DNA from: JAIRVZ01 sp031553415
GTDB lineage: Bacteria > Bacteroidota > Bacteroidia > Bacteroidales > Azobacteroidaceae
DNA length: 5,753 nt
Assembly: GCA_031553415.1 (NCBI GenBank)
Contig: JAVBLO010000035.1
Coordinates: 1-5,753 of the forward strand
Reading direction: 5' to 3'
Below are positions 1 to 5,723 of the stretch, piece after piece (position 1 is the first letter of the stretch; the number at the start of each line of letters is the position of its first letter). The notes beneath the pieces are model-generated. The model did not search any database, was not told the DNA's origin, and saw only the letters and a program-made list of their open reading frames with translations. The position numbers and the translations under genes were made by a program.

Positions 1-43
1 ACCGTGTGGCATCAGCCCACGGTCAATAAATGCCATCCATGCC

Positions 44-208
44 GTGATGCAATGCGCGTTATAGGCGTAAGCGCTCGGCGTAGTTTTTAACTACGTCGTA
101 TCTAAAAGCAAAGCTCTGCTTTGCAAATGGCAAGCCGGGAGGCTTGCTTCTAACAACGACGTAGTTGAAAACTACGCCGAACGCTTACGCCTGATAACAC
201 TGCATCAC
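44..208. repeat. large palindromic intergenic element with four nested small hairpins
   Basis: Arms at 63-99 and 156-192 are complementary at 35 of 37 positions. Outer arms 44-62 and 194-208 continue the pairing (eight perfect pairs GTGATGCA, then a four-base insertion in the left arm, then GTTAT). Inside are four short hairpins, each with a seven-base-pair stem and a loop of three or four bases: 79-95, 108-124, 130-147 and 160-176. The first and fourth share the same stem (CGTAGTT/AACTACG) and differ in the loop. No coding capacity or target-site duplication is evident. It lies downstream of the operon's last gene and has no U-tract on either strand, so it is more like a REP/MITE-type element or RNA-stabilising structure than a simple terminator. 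Confidence 0.8.
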
Positions 209-240
209 AGAAATCGTGTGTAAGGTTAAAACCCGCGGTT

Positions 241-265
241 ACAAAAATCAAACTGCTACACAGTT
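241..265 (-). terminator. weak candidate terminator after the operon
   Basis: On the minus strand AACTG (265-261) and CAGTT (255-251) form a five-base-pair stem with a five-base loop (TGTAG), followed by TGATTTTTG. It lies about 60 bases after the stop codon of the last gene. The stem is short and A/T-rich and the T-run is interrupted, so this is a weak call. No stronger intrinsic terminator was found between 209 and 325. Confidence 0.22.
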
Positions 266-292
266 ATCCTTTCAATCCCGTAAATCCTGTCG
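266..292. repeat. short 9-nt-periodic ATCC motif
   Basis: Three consecutive 9-mers begin with ATCC: ATCCTTTCA (266-274), ATCCCGTAA (275-283) and ATCCTGTCG (284-292). Similar 'AATCCCGTAAATCCTGTC' strings seem familiar from Bacteroidota intergenic DNA, but this is memory and not a search result. The function is unknown. The remainder of 193-325 holds no gene that I can support. Confidence 0.4.
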
Positions 293-325
293 AAAAAATA
301 GTTCAAATAGAGCTCGATAAATATT

Positions 326-2053
326 TCAATCAACCGACATTGATTTAACTCCGGGATAATACCTTTGTTTCTGTATTTCGAACCGGCGGCGCAAAAACTC
401 TCCCGGATCGGCATTTGTCTTTTGCATCAGGACTTTCGTTTCAACCGGGACATTATCCATTTTGAAATCCTTAGGAGGAAATTCCTGTTCCTTAGCCCGG
501 TGAATATCACTGACAACTTCATCTGAAACCCGATCTCCTGTGGTCGGCATTTTCTTTACTTCAGTGTCAGAACTTAACTCTTCATCCTCCGATTCAGGCT
601 TGCGCTCTTTTAATTTTCCTTTTTCCGTATGCTTTAAAATACTGTCAAGCACATTCGGATGCGGTTGGAAACGCAACGCGCTTGTTGCCTGGTCTTTCAT
701 CAATTGGGAAACATTGATATTATGTTCCGCATTACTTTTCAACGAAGGATCTTGTTTTTCCGCTTGTTGAAAAGCAGAAACAGCCTCATCATAAAACCCT
801 AATTTATTCAATGTCAATCCATAATTATATTTTCCTATGGCAGTTGTGTCGTCGGCTAATAATTGCGCTGCCGATTGGTAATCACCATCTTTGAAATAAG
901 CTGCAGCTTTGTGCTGATTGTCGCTGAAAAGTTCGGCTGCTTTTTCGTAATCACCTTTTTCATACCATAATTCTCCTTGGTAATCTTTTGTATACCACCA
1001 ATCGGGATGTTTGCTATTTGTTCCACAGGATGAAAGGGATAATATCATTAAAGGGATGAAGCACCATTGAACCATCCAACCTTTCCTAAACCAAAATAAG
1101 GTAATCACTAAAGAAGGAATTAATAACAACCACCCCATATCATCCCAATCTTCAGCATTTTCTTTGGCATCTTTTTGATATATCAGGTTATCCCTTACTC
1201 TTTTGGCAATACTTTCCACATCCGATTTATCCAAAGTTATGGTAGTTACACTGATTTTATCGTTTTGCTTCAGGTTGTTTATTACCGTTGGAGATTGTTT
1301 GGATTCCAGTTTAGTTCCCGGAATCTCGGCTCCATTTTCGGTTGAAAACAACAAAATTTCCAAATGATGGATAGAGTTATTGATGAAGTCGCTCAGGGCA
1401 ACTGCTTCGCTATCGCCAATTACGTCGGTCATCAACAAAATTGTACTCGGAGCCTCCACTTTTTGCATCATTGTATCAATGAGAGCTAAATTCAAAGGCA
1501 TATTAGTTCCCTGAACAGGCATTTCCCAATTGTCGAGGCTTGCCACATGGTGTTTGACAAGTTTATAATCAGGAGTAAACGGTAAAACAGCATGAGGAGT
1601 TCCTGCGAATGCAATTACTCCGACCCTTGCCCTTGGATTGTCATCCAGAAAGTCGACGATTTTCATTTTAGCCCGTCCCAAGCGGGAAGGTTGTATATCT
1701 GTGGCCAGCATGGATTTAGATAAATCCAAAGAAATCATAACTACAGAAGGTATTTTTTCTCCCGGTATTTCACGCTTTTTCCATGTCGGTCCGGCTAATG
1801 CTAAAATCATACAAGACATAGCAATAACAAGCAGGATTAATGGAGGAGCAAGCGCCGCAGCATTTCCTTTACTGAACATAAAAGGACGCAAAGCAGGAGC
1901 AATGATTTTCTTCCATTTTTGTTGTTCATAATTTCCGGCTATCAGAATGATAATAATAACAGCCAATACAACAAACAACCACAAGGCTTGCGGCCTGAGG
2001 AAATGAAAGGCATGCCAATCGATTGAAGTAATATTGTGTATAAGTTCTTTCAT
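326..2053 (-). CDS. batB: BatB-BatC-like fusion: membrane VWA domain plus TPR region
   Basis: A 575-residue protein. The BatB-like part has helices at about 24-40 and 67-88, a VWA domain (about 103-290) with MIDAS D110-L-S112-K-S114, T183 (QGT) and D210 (MTDVIGD, without the usual glycine after Asp), and a third helix at 307-322. After WFRKGW a fourth hydrophobic segment (327-342) ends in LSSC (C343), a lipobox-like site. The BatC-like part has TPR units at about 361-396 and 405-440 (the second canonical, ending DPSL), an acidic/basic linker (476-502), and a conserved-looking tail DPGEFLRRRFEIQKQ (549-563). Topology suggests that VWA and TPR regions are both periplasmic. In Bacteroides, batB and batC are separate genes; fused VWA-TPR proteins are known in other MoxR clusters. 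The reading frame is continuous, so this is not a sequencing join. It is the last gene of the operon. Confidence 0.93.
   Translation of the reverse strand: MKELIHNITSIDWHAFHFLRPQALWLFVVLAVIIIILIAGNYEQQKWKKIIAPALRPFMFSKGNAAALAPPLILLVIAMSCMILALAGPTWKKREIPGEKIPSVVMISLDLSKSMLATDIQPSRLGRAKMKIVDFLDDNPRARVGVIAFAGTPHAVLPFTPDYKLVKHHVASLDNWEMPVQGTNMPLNLALIDTMMQKVEAPSTILLMTDVIGDSEAVALSDFINNSIHHLEILLFSTENGAEIPGTKLESKQSPTVINNLKQNDKISVTTITLDKSDVESIAKRVRDNLIYQKDAKENAEDWDDMGWLLLIPSLVITLFWFRKGWMVQWCFIPLMILSLSSCGTNSKHPDWWYTKDYQGELWYEKGDYEKAAELFSDNQHKAAAYFKDGDYQSAAQLLADDTTAIGKYNYGLTLNKLGFYDEAVSAFQQAEKQDPSLKSNAEHNINVSQLMKDQATSALRFQPHPNVLDSILKHTEKGKLKERKPESEDEELSSDTEVKKMPTTGDRVSDEVVSDIHRAKEQEFPPKDFKMDNVPVETKVLMQKTNADPGEFLRRRFEIQKQRYYPGVKSMSVD
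1016..1090 (-). other. internal signal-peptide/lipobox segment and SD-like site at the BatB-BatC junction
   Basis: At the fusion junction, Met327 (codon 1075-1073) starts the sequence MVQWCFIPLMILSLSSCG, which has the form of a lipoprotein signal peptide with lipobox L-S-S-C. The preceding codons read AGG AAA GGT TGG, so a purine-rich AGGAAAGG lies four bases before this ATG. Translation from here would give a 249-residue TPR lipoprotein equivalent to a free-standing BatC. Alternatively, the segment is only the fourth membrane helix of the fusion. Because Bacteroidota rarely rely on SD sequences, the SD match may be chance. Confidence 0.45.
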
Positions 2054-3087
2054 CTTTTCATTATCAGTTTGAATAACCCGCTTATCAAATAATAAACAAA
2101 AATGAGTAATATAGTTGCCACCAGCGGATACATATACAATAACACAATAGGTTTATAAGTATTTTCCTCATACTCGACAGGATGCAACTTGTTGAGTTCT
2201 GCATATACTTCCTGCATTTCTTTCTGGCTGTCGGCACGGAAATATTTTCCTCCGGTTGTTTGTGCAATTTGTGTAAGTAATTGTTCGTCAATGGCATAAC
2301 CGCCACTGGTAGAATTTCCAATACCAAGCGTGTAAATCAACACGCTATCCCGTTTAGCTGCAGCTGCGGCATCTAATGGAGAAATATCCGTTCCACCATC
2401 TACACCATCAGTCATTAAAAGCATAACACGTTGTTTGATGGTATCCTGACGGAAGATTTTGATACCGAAGGCAATCGCTTCGCCTATGTTTGTCATTTGT
2501 CCGGCCATGCCCACCTCTGTTTGGTCGAGTAACCAGTCGATTGTTTCCAAATCAGTGGTCAAAGGCGCTTGCAGATAAGCATGTGTAGCAAACAGTTCCA
2601 AACCCACCTGATCGCTCTTCCTTTCGGTAATAAAATCTTTCATCAGATATTTTACAGCACCCCAGCGGCTCATTCTTTTTCCGTCGACAGACCAATCGGT
2701 TTGGGCCATACTGAAAGATATATCGGCTGCTATAAGAAAACTGCGGACGGTTCGCACTTTTTTCTCCGGTTTTCCGACGAATTGTGGGGAAGATGCTGCG
2801 ATCAACAAAAGAAGCCAACTCAAACATAAAACAATCAAGGAAATTAACCCCTTCTTGGCTATCCACGCATTTTTCCTGGGGTGCTGTGAAGATACGCTGA
2901 CTGCCCTGTTGAAAAAAGGAGATAATAATGCTGATTTCCGTTTACGGAAAGTAGGAAGCAGGAAATAAATCAGGATGGGCAAAGGCAATAGAAAGAATAC
3001 CCATTTGTGAGCTATTTCGAAATGCATTCCTTGCGCTATTTCAGGAAATAAGCCGGTCAGGATTGTATATGGTGTTTGCGTATCCAT
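2050..3087 (-). CDS. batA: BatA-like membrane VWA domain protein
   Basis: A 345-residue protein with membrane helices at about 28-46, 80-98 and 314-334, the layout of BatA proteins. The VWA domain (about 115-300) has a complete MIDAS: D122-I-S124-F-S126, T199 (in MTN) and D227 (in MTDGVDGG). The basic loop between helices 1 and 2 (RKRK, RKNAWIAKK) and the basic C-terminus (KLIMKR) should be cytosolic, putting the VWA domain in the periplasm. The start is uncertain: ATG at 3087 overlaps the previous gene by 31 bp, while Met21 (codon 3027-3025) begins MHFEIAHKW..LLPLP, which resembles the usual N-terminus of this family and leaves a 29-bp gap. The stop codon overlaps the next start as ATGA, indicating translational coupling. 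It is presumed to be a MoxR partner. Confidence 0.92.
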   Translation of the reverse strand: MDTQTPYTILTGLFPEIAQGMHFEIAHKWVFFLLPLPILIYFLLPTFRKRKSALLSPFFNRAVSVSSQHPRKNAWIAKKGLISLIVLCLSWLLLLIAASSPQFVGKPEKKVRTVRSFLIAADISFSMAQTDWSVDGKRMSRWGAVKYLMKDFITERKSDQVGLELFATHAYLQAPLTTDLETIDWLLDQTEVGMAGQMTNIGEAIAFGIKIFRQDTIKQRVMLLMTDGVDGGTDISPLDAAAAAKRDSVLIYTLGIGNSTSGGYAIDEQLLTQIAQTTGGKYFRADSQKEMQEVYAELNKLHPVEYEENTYKPIVLLYMYPLVATILLIFVYYLISGLFKLIMKR

Positions 3088-3539
3088 GTTTTAATTTTAT
3101 TCATAAAAGAAAAAATGTGTTGTGCATCAGGAATTTTGTCTGTGCCATATATAGCATTGAGTATAGCTTCATCTGACTCAGAAAAAGATACAGATGAACA
3201 AGTCTTATTCAGGTAATCCAGCCATTTTTTCCCTCTCAACGATGCAACTTCTTCTCTTTTGTCCAGATTGATACTGATTTGTTTTACAAGCATATTGGCA
3301 ACATAAACCATTGATATGTAGTCTTTCTTTTCTTCTAATTTCTTTTCTTCCTGATCCAACCTTCTGATTGCCAATTTCCGGTATCGGTTTTTCCGGTAAG
3401 AATTCCATATAAGAAAAGCAATACCCAGCAACACAAGAAAAAACAATATTCCTAATGTGTACCAACCCGGAGCTTCCGGCGAAAACCTGACCGGTGCGGG
3501 TTCCATAAATTGTCCTAATGCTGGTATTGTATCGTTCAT
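3057..3539 (-). CDS. DUF4381-type single-pass membrane protein
   Basis: A 160-residue protein. Residues 1-26 form a short N-terminal segment ending in the family-typical PEAPGW (21-26), then one membrane helix (about 27-45). A strongly basic stretch (YRKNRYRKLAIRR, 48-60) follows, which by the positive-inside rule places the rest in the cytosol. The C-terminal part has a charged helix (61-75) and the motif EVASLRGKKWLDYLN (97-111), close to the 'vA.L.G..Wl.fL' pattern of DUF4381 proteins. That family occurs between DUF58 and VWA genes in MoxR clusters, especially in Gammaproteobacteria, and its function is unknown. It may tether the cytosolic MoxR/DUF58 pair to the membrane VWA proteins, which is inference. 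Its end overlaps the next gene by 31 bp. Confidence 0.8.
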   Translation of the reverse strand: MNDTIPALGQFMEPAPVRFSPEAPGWYTLGILFFLVLLGIAFLIWNSYRKNRYRKLAIRRLDQEEKKLEEKKDYISMVYVANMLVKQISINLDKREEVASLRGKKWLDYLNKTCSSVSFSESDEAILNAIYGTDKIPDAQHIFSFMNKIKTWIRKHHIQS

Positions 3540-3543
3540 AAAT

Positions 3544-4473
3544 TTAAAATCTCAAACGTTTTCCCATATTTTCTTTTATCTGGGTTTCAACCGGATCTAC
3601 TGTATTAAAAACAGATACTGGAATCTTATATTTTCTGAATTCTCCGGTTATTGCAGCCAACAGAGATTCATAATCGGAAGTATATTTTTCTCCCCAACGG
3701 TTTTTTTCGCTGTTCCAGGATATTTGCCTGTTTCCATCGCTCAAAACCAGTTTTCCTTGTGGTAAATATTTATCCATCGGGTCTTCTATATGTACAAGTA
3801 TTACATCGTTATGAAACGCCATACTTCGCAATAGATGCCGGCTTTCATCATTCAGGTTCAGTGCATTTGTAATAATTGTTACAACATAATCATGTGTAAC
3901 AAGACTTTGTGTACGAAGTAGCATTTCATTGATTCGGGAAGCGTCTGAATTGACAATTTTACGTTGAGGCAATACTTTGTTTCTTTCGATGATCAGTTGC
4001 ATAAAATGTTCTGTCATCGCTTTATTCCGTTTAGGAGAAACATAATCATATCCTTCTTCATTGAAAATAATGCCACCGAAACGATCTCCCCGTTTGATAG
4101 TATAAAAAGCTGTCAATGCTGCTATATGAGCTGCAGTCACGGATTTCACATAACGAACGGAACCAAAAAACATGACAGAACTTTGATCTAAAAGTGTGAA
4201 TGTAGGGCGCTCTTTTTCCTCATTAAACACTTTAGAATAAGTTTCCTGGTTGCGTGCAGTCACTTTCCAATCGATATTCCGGACATCATCCCCGGGCACA
4301 TATAAACGGACTTCCTCAAAATCCAAACCACGCCCACGCATCTTGGCGGCATGGCGGCCGGCCAGAATGGAGTATATCGGATGATTGGGAAGTATATTTC
4401 CTTCCTGTACCAGATACTCGAAACGCATCAGGTCGTTCAGGTTTGTGACTATTTCAACAGGGTAACCGTTCAT
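3544..4473 (-). CDS. DUF58 domain protein (degenerate VWA-like fold)
   Basis: A 309-residue protein without a signal peptide or membrane segment, so of the short cytosolic DUF58 type. The family signature spans residues 47-74: RGRGLDFEEVRLYVPGDDVR, then NIDWK and TAR. Residues 91-104 resemble the first strand and MIDAS loop of a VWA domain, but the motif reads D96-Q-S98-S-V100, so the third metal-ligand position (DxSxS) is valine and metal binding may be weak or lost. DUF58 proteins almost always sit beside MoxR ATPases and are presumed partners or adaptors; no enzymatic activity is established. The ATG at 4473 is preceded by repeat sequence, not an SD. The stop codon is four bases before the next gene, which suggests coupled translation. 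Confidence 0.93.
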   Translation of the reverse strand: MNGYPVEIVTNLNDLMRFEYLVQEGNILPNHPIYSILAGRHAAKMRGRGLDFEEVRLYVPGDDVRNIDWKVTARNQETYSKVFNEEKERPTFTLLDQSSVMFFGSVRYVKSVTAAHIAALTAFYTIKRGDRFGGIIFNEEGYDYVSPKRNKAMTEHFMQLIIERNKVLPQRKIVNSDASRINEMLLRTQSLVTHDYVVTIITNALNLNDESRHLLRSMAFHNDVILVHIEDPMDKYLPQGKLVLSDGNRQISWNSEKNRWGEKYTSDYESLLAAITGEFRKYKIPVSVFNTVDPVETQIKENMGKRLRF

Positions 4474-4566
4474 GAAATCAAGAGTTAAGAATCAAGAGTT
4501 AAGAATTAAGAGTTAGTTATCATGCGTAAGCCAATTCTTAACTCTTAATTTTTAACTATTAACTAT
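4474..4566 (-). repeat. three tandem 14-bp repeats plus an opposing inverted arm between moxR and the DUF58 gene
   Basis: Copies AATCAAGAGTTAAG at 4476-4489 and 4490-4503 are identical; a third, AATTAAGAGTTAG, at 4504-4516 is degenerate. An opposing arm at 4533-4550 is complementary to all three: 14 of 14 bases with 4494-4507, 13 of 13 with 4480-4492, and 12 of 12 with 4504-4515. Further degenerate inverted units (AGTTAA-like) fill 4551-4566. In the mRNA the single arm comes first and the three copies follow, the last ending two bases before the DUF58 start codon. This is the only large gap in the operon. It could be an attenuating, processing or translation-masking structure, or simply a dispersed intergenic repeat. 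No U-tract marks it as a terminator. Confidence 0.8.
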
Positions 4567-5526
4567 TTATATTACTGCAATATTCTTCAATATGGCATCC
4601 ACCACATCATTTGCTCCAACCCTGTCAGCATTGGCTTCGTAAGAGAGGATTAAACGGTGACGCAATACATCATGTATAATATAGCGTGTATCATCAGGAG
4701 TGACGCTTTTACGGCCATCTAACCAGGCAACCACACGTGAGCATTTATCCAATGCTATTGTCCCCCGGGGACTTGCACCATAACTAATCCAACGAGCCAA
4801 ATCTTTATTGATTTTGTCAGGATACCGGGTGGCAGCAATTAGGTCAACCATATACTTTTCAGCAGCAGAGGTAACTTCCACATTATTGATTTCTTTTCTT
4901 GCTTCGAATATGACTTTTTGATCAACAGGAGTGATTTTGGGCGTTTCCCCTTTGCTTTCTTCCCTCACGAGTGTTACAATTTTGGCTTCTTCTTCCGAAT
5001 TAGGATAACCTACTTCTATTTTCATAATGAAACGGTCTAATTGGGCTTCTGGCAAAGGATAAGTACCTTCCTGTTCAATTGGATTCTGGGTGGCCAATAC
5101 CATGAATAACGGTTCCATTTTATAAGTTTTCCCGGCTACTGAAACCTGGCGTTCTTCCATGGCTTCGAGCAATGCTGATTGTACTTTCGCCGGCGCCCGG
5201 TTGATTTCATCGGCTAAAACCAGATTACTGAAAATTGGTCCGGGTTGGAATACAAACTTTTGTTCCGATTGAGGCTGGTAAATTTCAGTTCCTGTAACAT
5301 CGGAAGGCAATAAGTCTGGAGTAAATTGTACACGGCTTAATTTACATTCCAAGTTGTTGGCAAGGGCTTTTACCGCTCTTGTTTTAGCCAGTCCGGGAAG
5401 TCCTTCCAATAATACATTTCCATCAGTAAGTAAGGCGATAATGATTTTAGAAACTACATCGTCTTGTCCGATAATGCTTTGCCCCATATTTTTTTTAAGG
5501 GTCAGTATTTGATCGAGATTTGCCAT
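4567..5526 (-). CDS. moxR: MoxR family AAA+ ATPase
   Basis: A cytosolic AAA+ ATPase of 319 residues, normal for MoxR proteins, which are thought to act as chaperones that remodel or insert metal or cofactor into partner proteins, typically VWA-domain proteins. Visible motifs are Walker A GLPGLAKT (42-49), Walker B LVLADE (102-107) followed by INR, sensor 1 asparagine in ATQNP (N148), the arginine-finger candidate in LDRF (R165), and sensor 2 in GASPRG (R254). All key residues are present, so it should be active. ATG at 5526 is the only start that keeps the usual N-terminal helix before IIGQ (18-21). It is the first gene of the operon and lies directly before a DUF58 gene, the classic pairing of the 'MoxR proper' subfamily. 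Its actual client here is unknown. Confidence 0.95.
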   Translation of the reverse strand: MANLDQILTLKKNMGQSIIGQDDVVSKIIIALLTDGNVLLEGLPGLAKTRAVKALANNLECKLSRVQFTPDLLPSDVTGTEIYQPQSEQKFVFQPGPIFSNLVLADEINRAPAKVQSALLEAMEERQVSVAGKTYKMEPLFMVLATQNPIEQEGTYPLPEAQLDRFIMKIEVGYPNSEEEAKIVTLVREESKGETPKITPVDQKVIFEARKEINNVEVTSAAEKYMVDLIAATRYPDKINKDLARWISYGASPRGTIALDKCSRVVAWLDGRKSVTPDDTRYIIHDVLRHRLILSYEANADRVGANDVVDAILKNIAVI

Positions 5527-5613
5527 GATTATAAATATTTACATATATAACCATTAACAAGCGATTTTGTTTAGAAATAAGGCAGTTTTCACAAGTCCTA
5601 AATCTTATCATTC
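5527..5613 (-). other. leader between intron and moxR; no promoter recognised
   Basis: This 87-bp leader is A/T-rich, especially in the last 35 bases before moxR. I find no TTTG / TAnnTTTG pair of the Bacteroidota sigma-ABfr type. A TATAAT lies only three bases before the start codon and has no -35 partner at proper spacing, so it cannot be a promoter for moxR. There is no Shine-Dalgarno sequence, which is normal in Bacteroidota. The native promoter may lie on the far side of the intron, in which case the operon would be transcribed through it. Confidence 0.5.
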
Positions 5614-5670
5614 AATCGAGTAGGAGGAAAACGAAGTAGTTTTCTTCCTACTTTCGTTTTCCGACCTCTC
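5614..5670 (-). ncRNA. group II intron domain VI with candidate branch-point A and 3' splice site
   Basis: On the minus strand the segment 5662-5648 pairs with 5639-5626 in fourteen pairs, with A5652 bulged and an eight-base purine loop (5647-5640). The basal stem GAG (5670-5668) pairs with CUC (5620-5618). A5621 lies unpaired just inside that basal stem, seven or eight bases before a 3' end of GAU or GAUU, which is the canonical distance for the lariat branch-point adenosine. Exon sequence is taken to begin at 5613 or 5614. The branch point is a structural prediction. Confidence 0.75.
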
Positions 5671-5672
5671 AC

Positions 5673-5704
5673 ACCACCGTACGTGCCGTTCGGCATACGG
5701 CGGT
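5673..5704 (-). ncRNA. group II intron domain V (catalytic hairpin)
   Basis: On the minus strand 5704-5696 pairs with 5681-5673 in nine base pairs. A two-base bulge (CG, 5683-5682) follows, then a four-base-pair upper stem (5695-5692 with 5687-5684) closed by the tetraloop GAAC. Counting from the conserved CGUA segment, the catalytic triad is CGC (5702-5700), and its G (5701) pairs with U (5676) as a wobble, as expected for the metal-binding core. The upper helix is shorter than in well-known introns such as Ll.LtrB. A CGC triad is known from several bacterial classes, including IIC, but the class is not assigned here. Confidence 0.85.
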
Positions 5705-5723
5705 TCTTTACTTACGATGCAAT

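Noticed and set aside
1..36. An open frame on the minus strand from ATG at 36-34 (reads MAFIDRGLMPHG) running off the window edge.
   Set aside because: Only twelve codons are visible and it lies next to the palindrome. The look is protein-like and it could be the start of a downstream gene, but there is too little sequence to support a call.
1..90. A plus-strand open frame from the window edge to TAA at 88-90.
   Set aside because: It enters the palindromic repeat, shows no motif, and is the mirror of another open frame on the minus strand.
44..208. A tRNA or other cloverleaf RNA, because four small stems occur in a row.
   Set aside because: There is no acceptor stem, anticodon loop geometry or TPsiC motif; the stems are explained by a palindrome whose arms each contain a small hairpin.
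44..208. A simple intrinsic terminator for the operon.
   Set aside because: No U-tract follows the stem on either strand, and the element is much longer than a terminator.
1638..1931. Open frames of 60-104 codons on the plus strand or in other minus frames within the five genes (for example 1638-1931, 2552-2866, 3457-3765).
   Set aside because: They are antisense or out-of-frame shadows of genes with clear domain signatures; none has a recognisable domain.
4474..4566. CRISPR array made of the 14-bp units.
   Set aside because: The copies are directly adjacent with no spacers, are too short, and no cas gene is present.
5527..5545. TATAAT close to the moxR start as a sigma-70-type -10 box.
   Set aside because: It lies three bases before the start codon; the nearest TTGTTA is 21 bases away from it, and Bacteroidota use a different promoter consensus.
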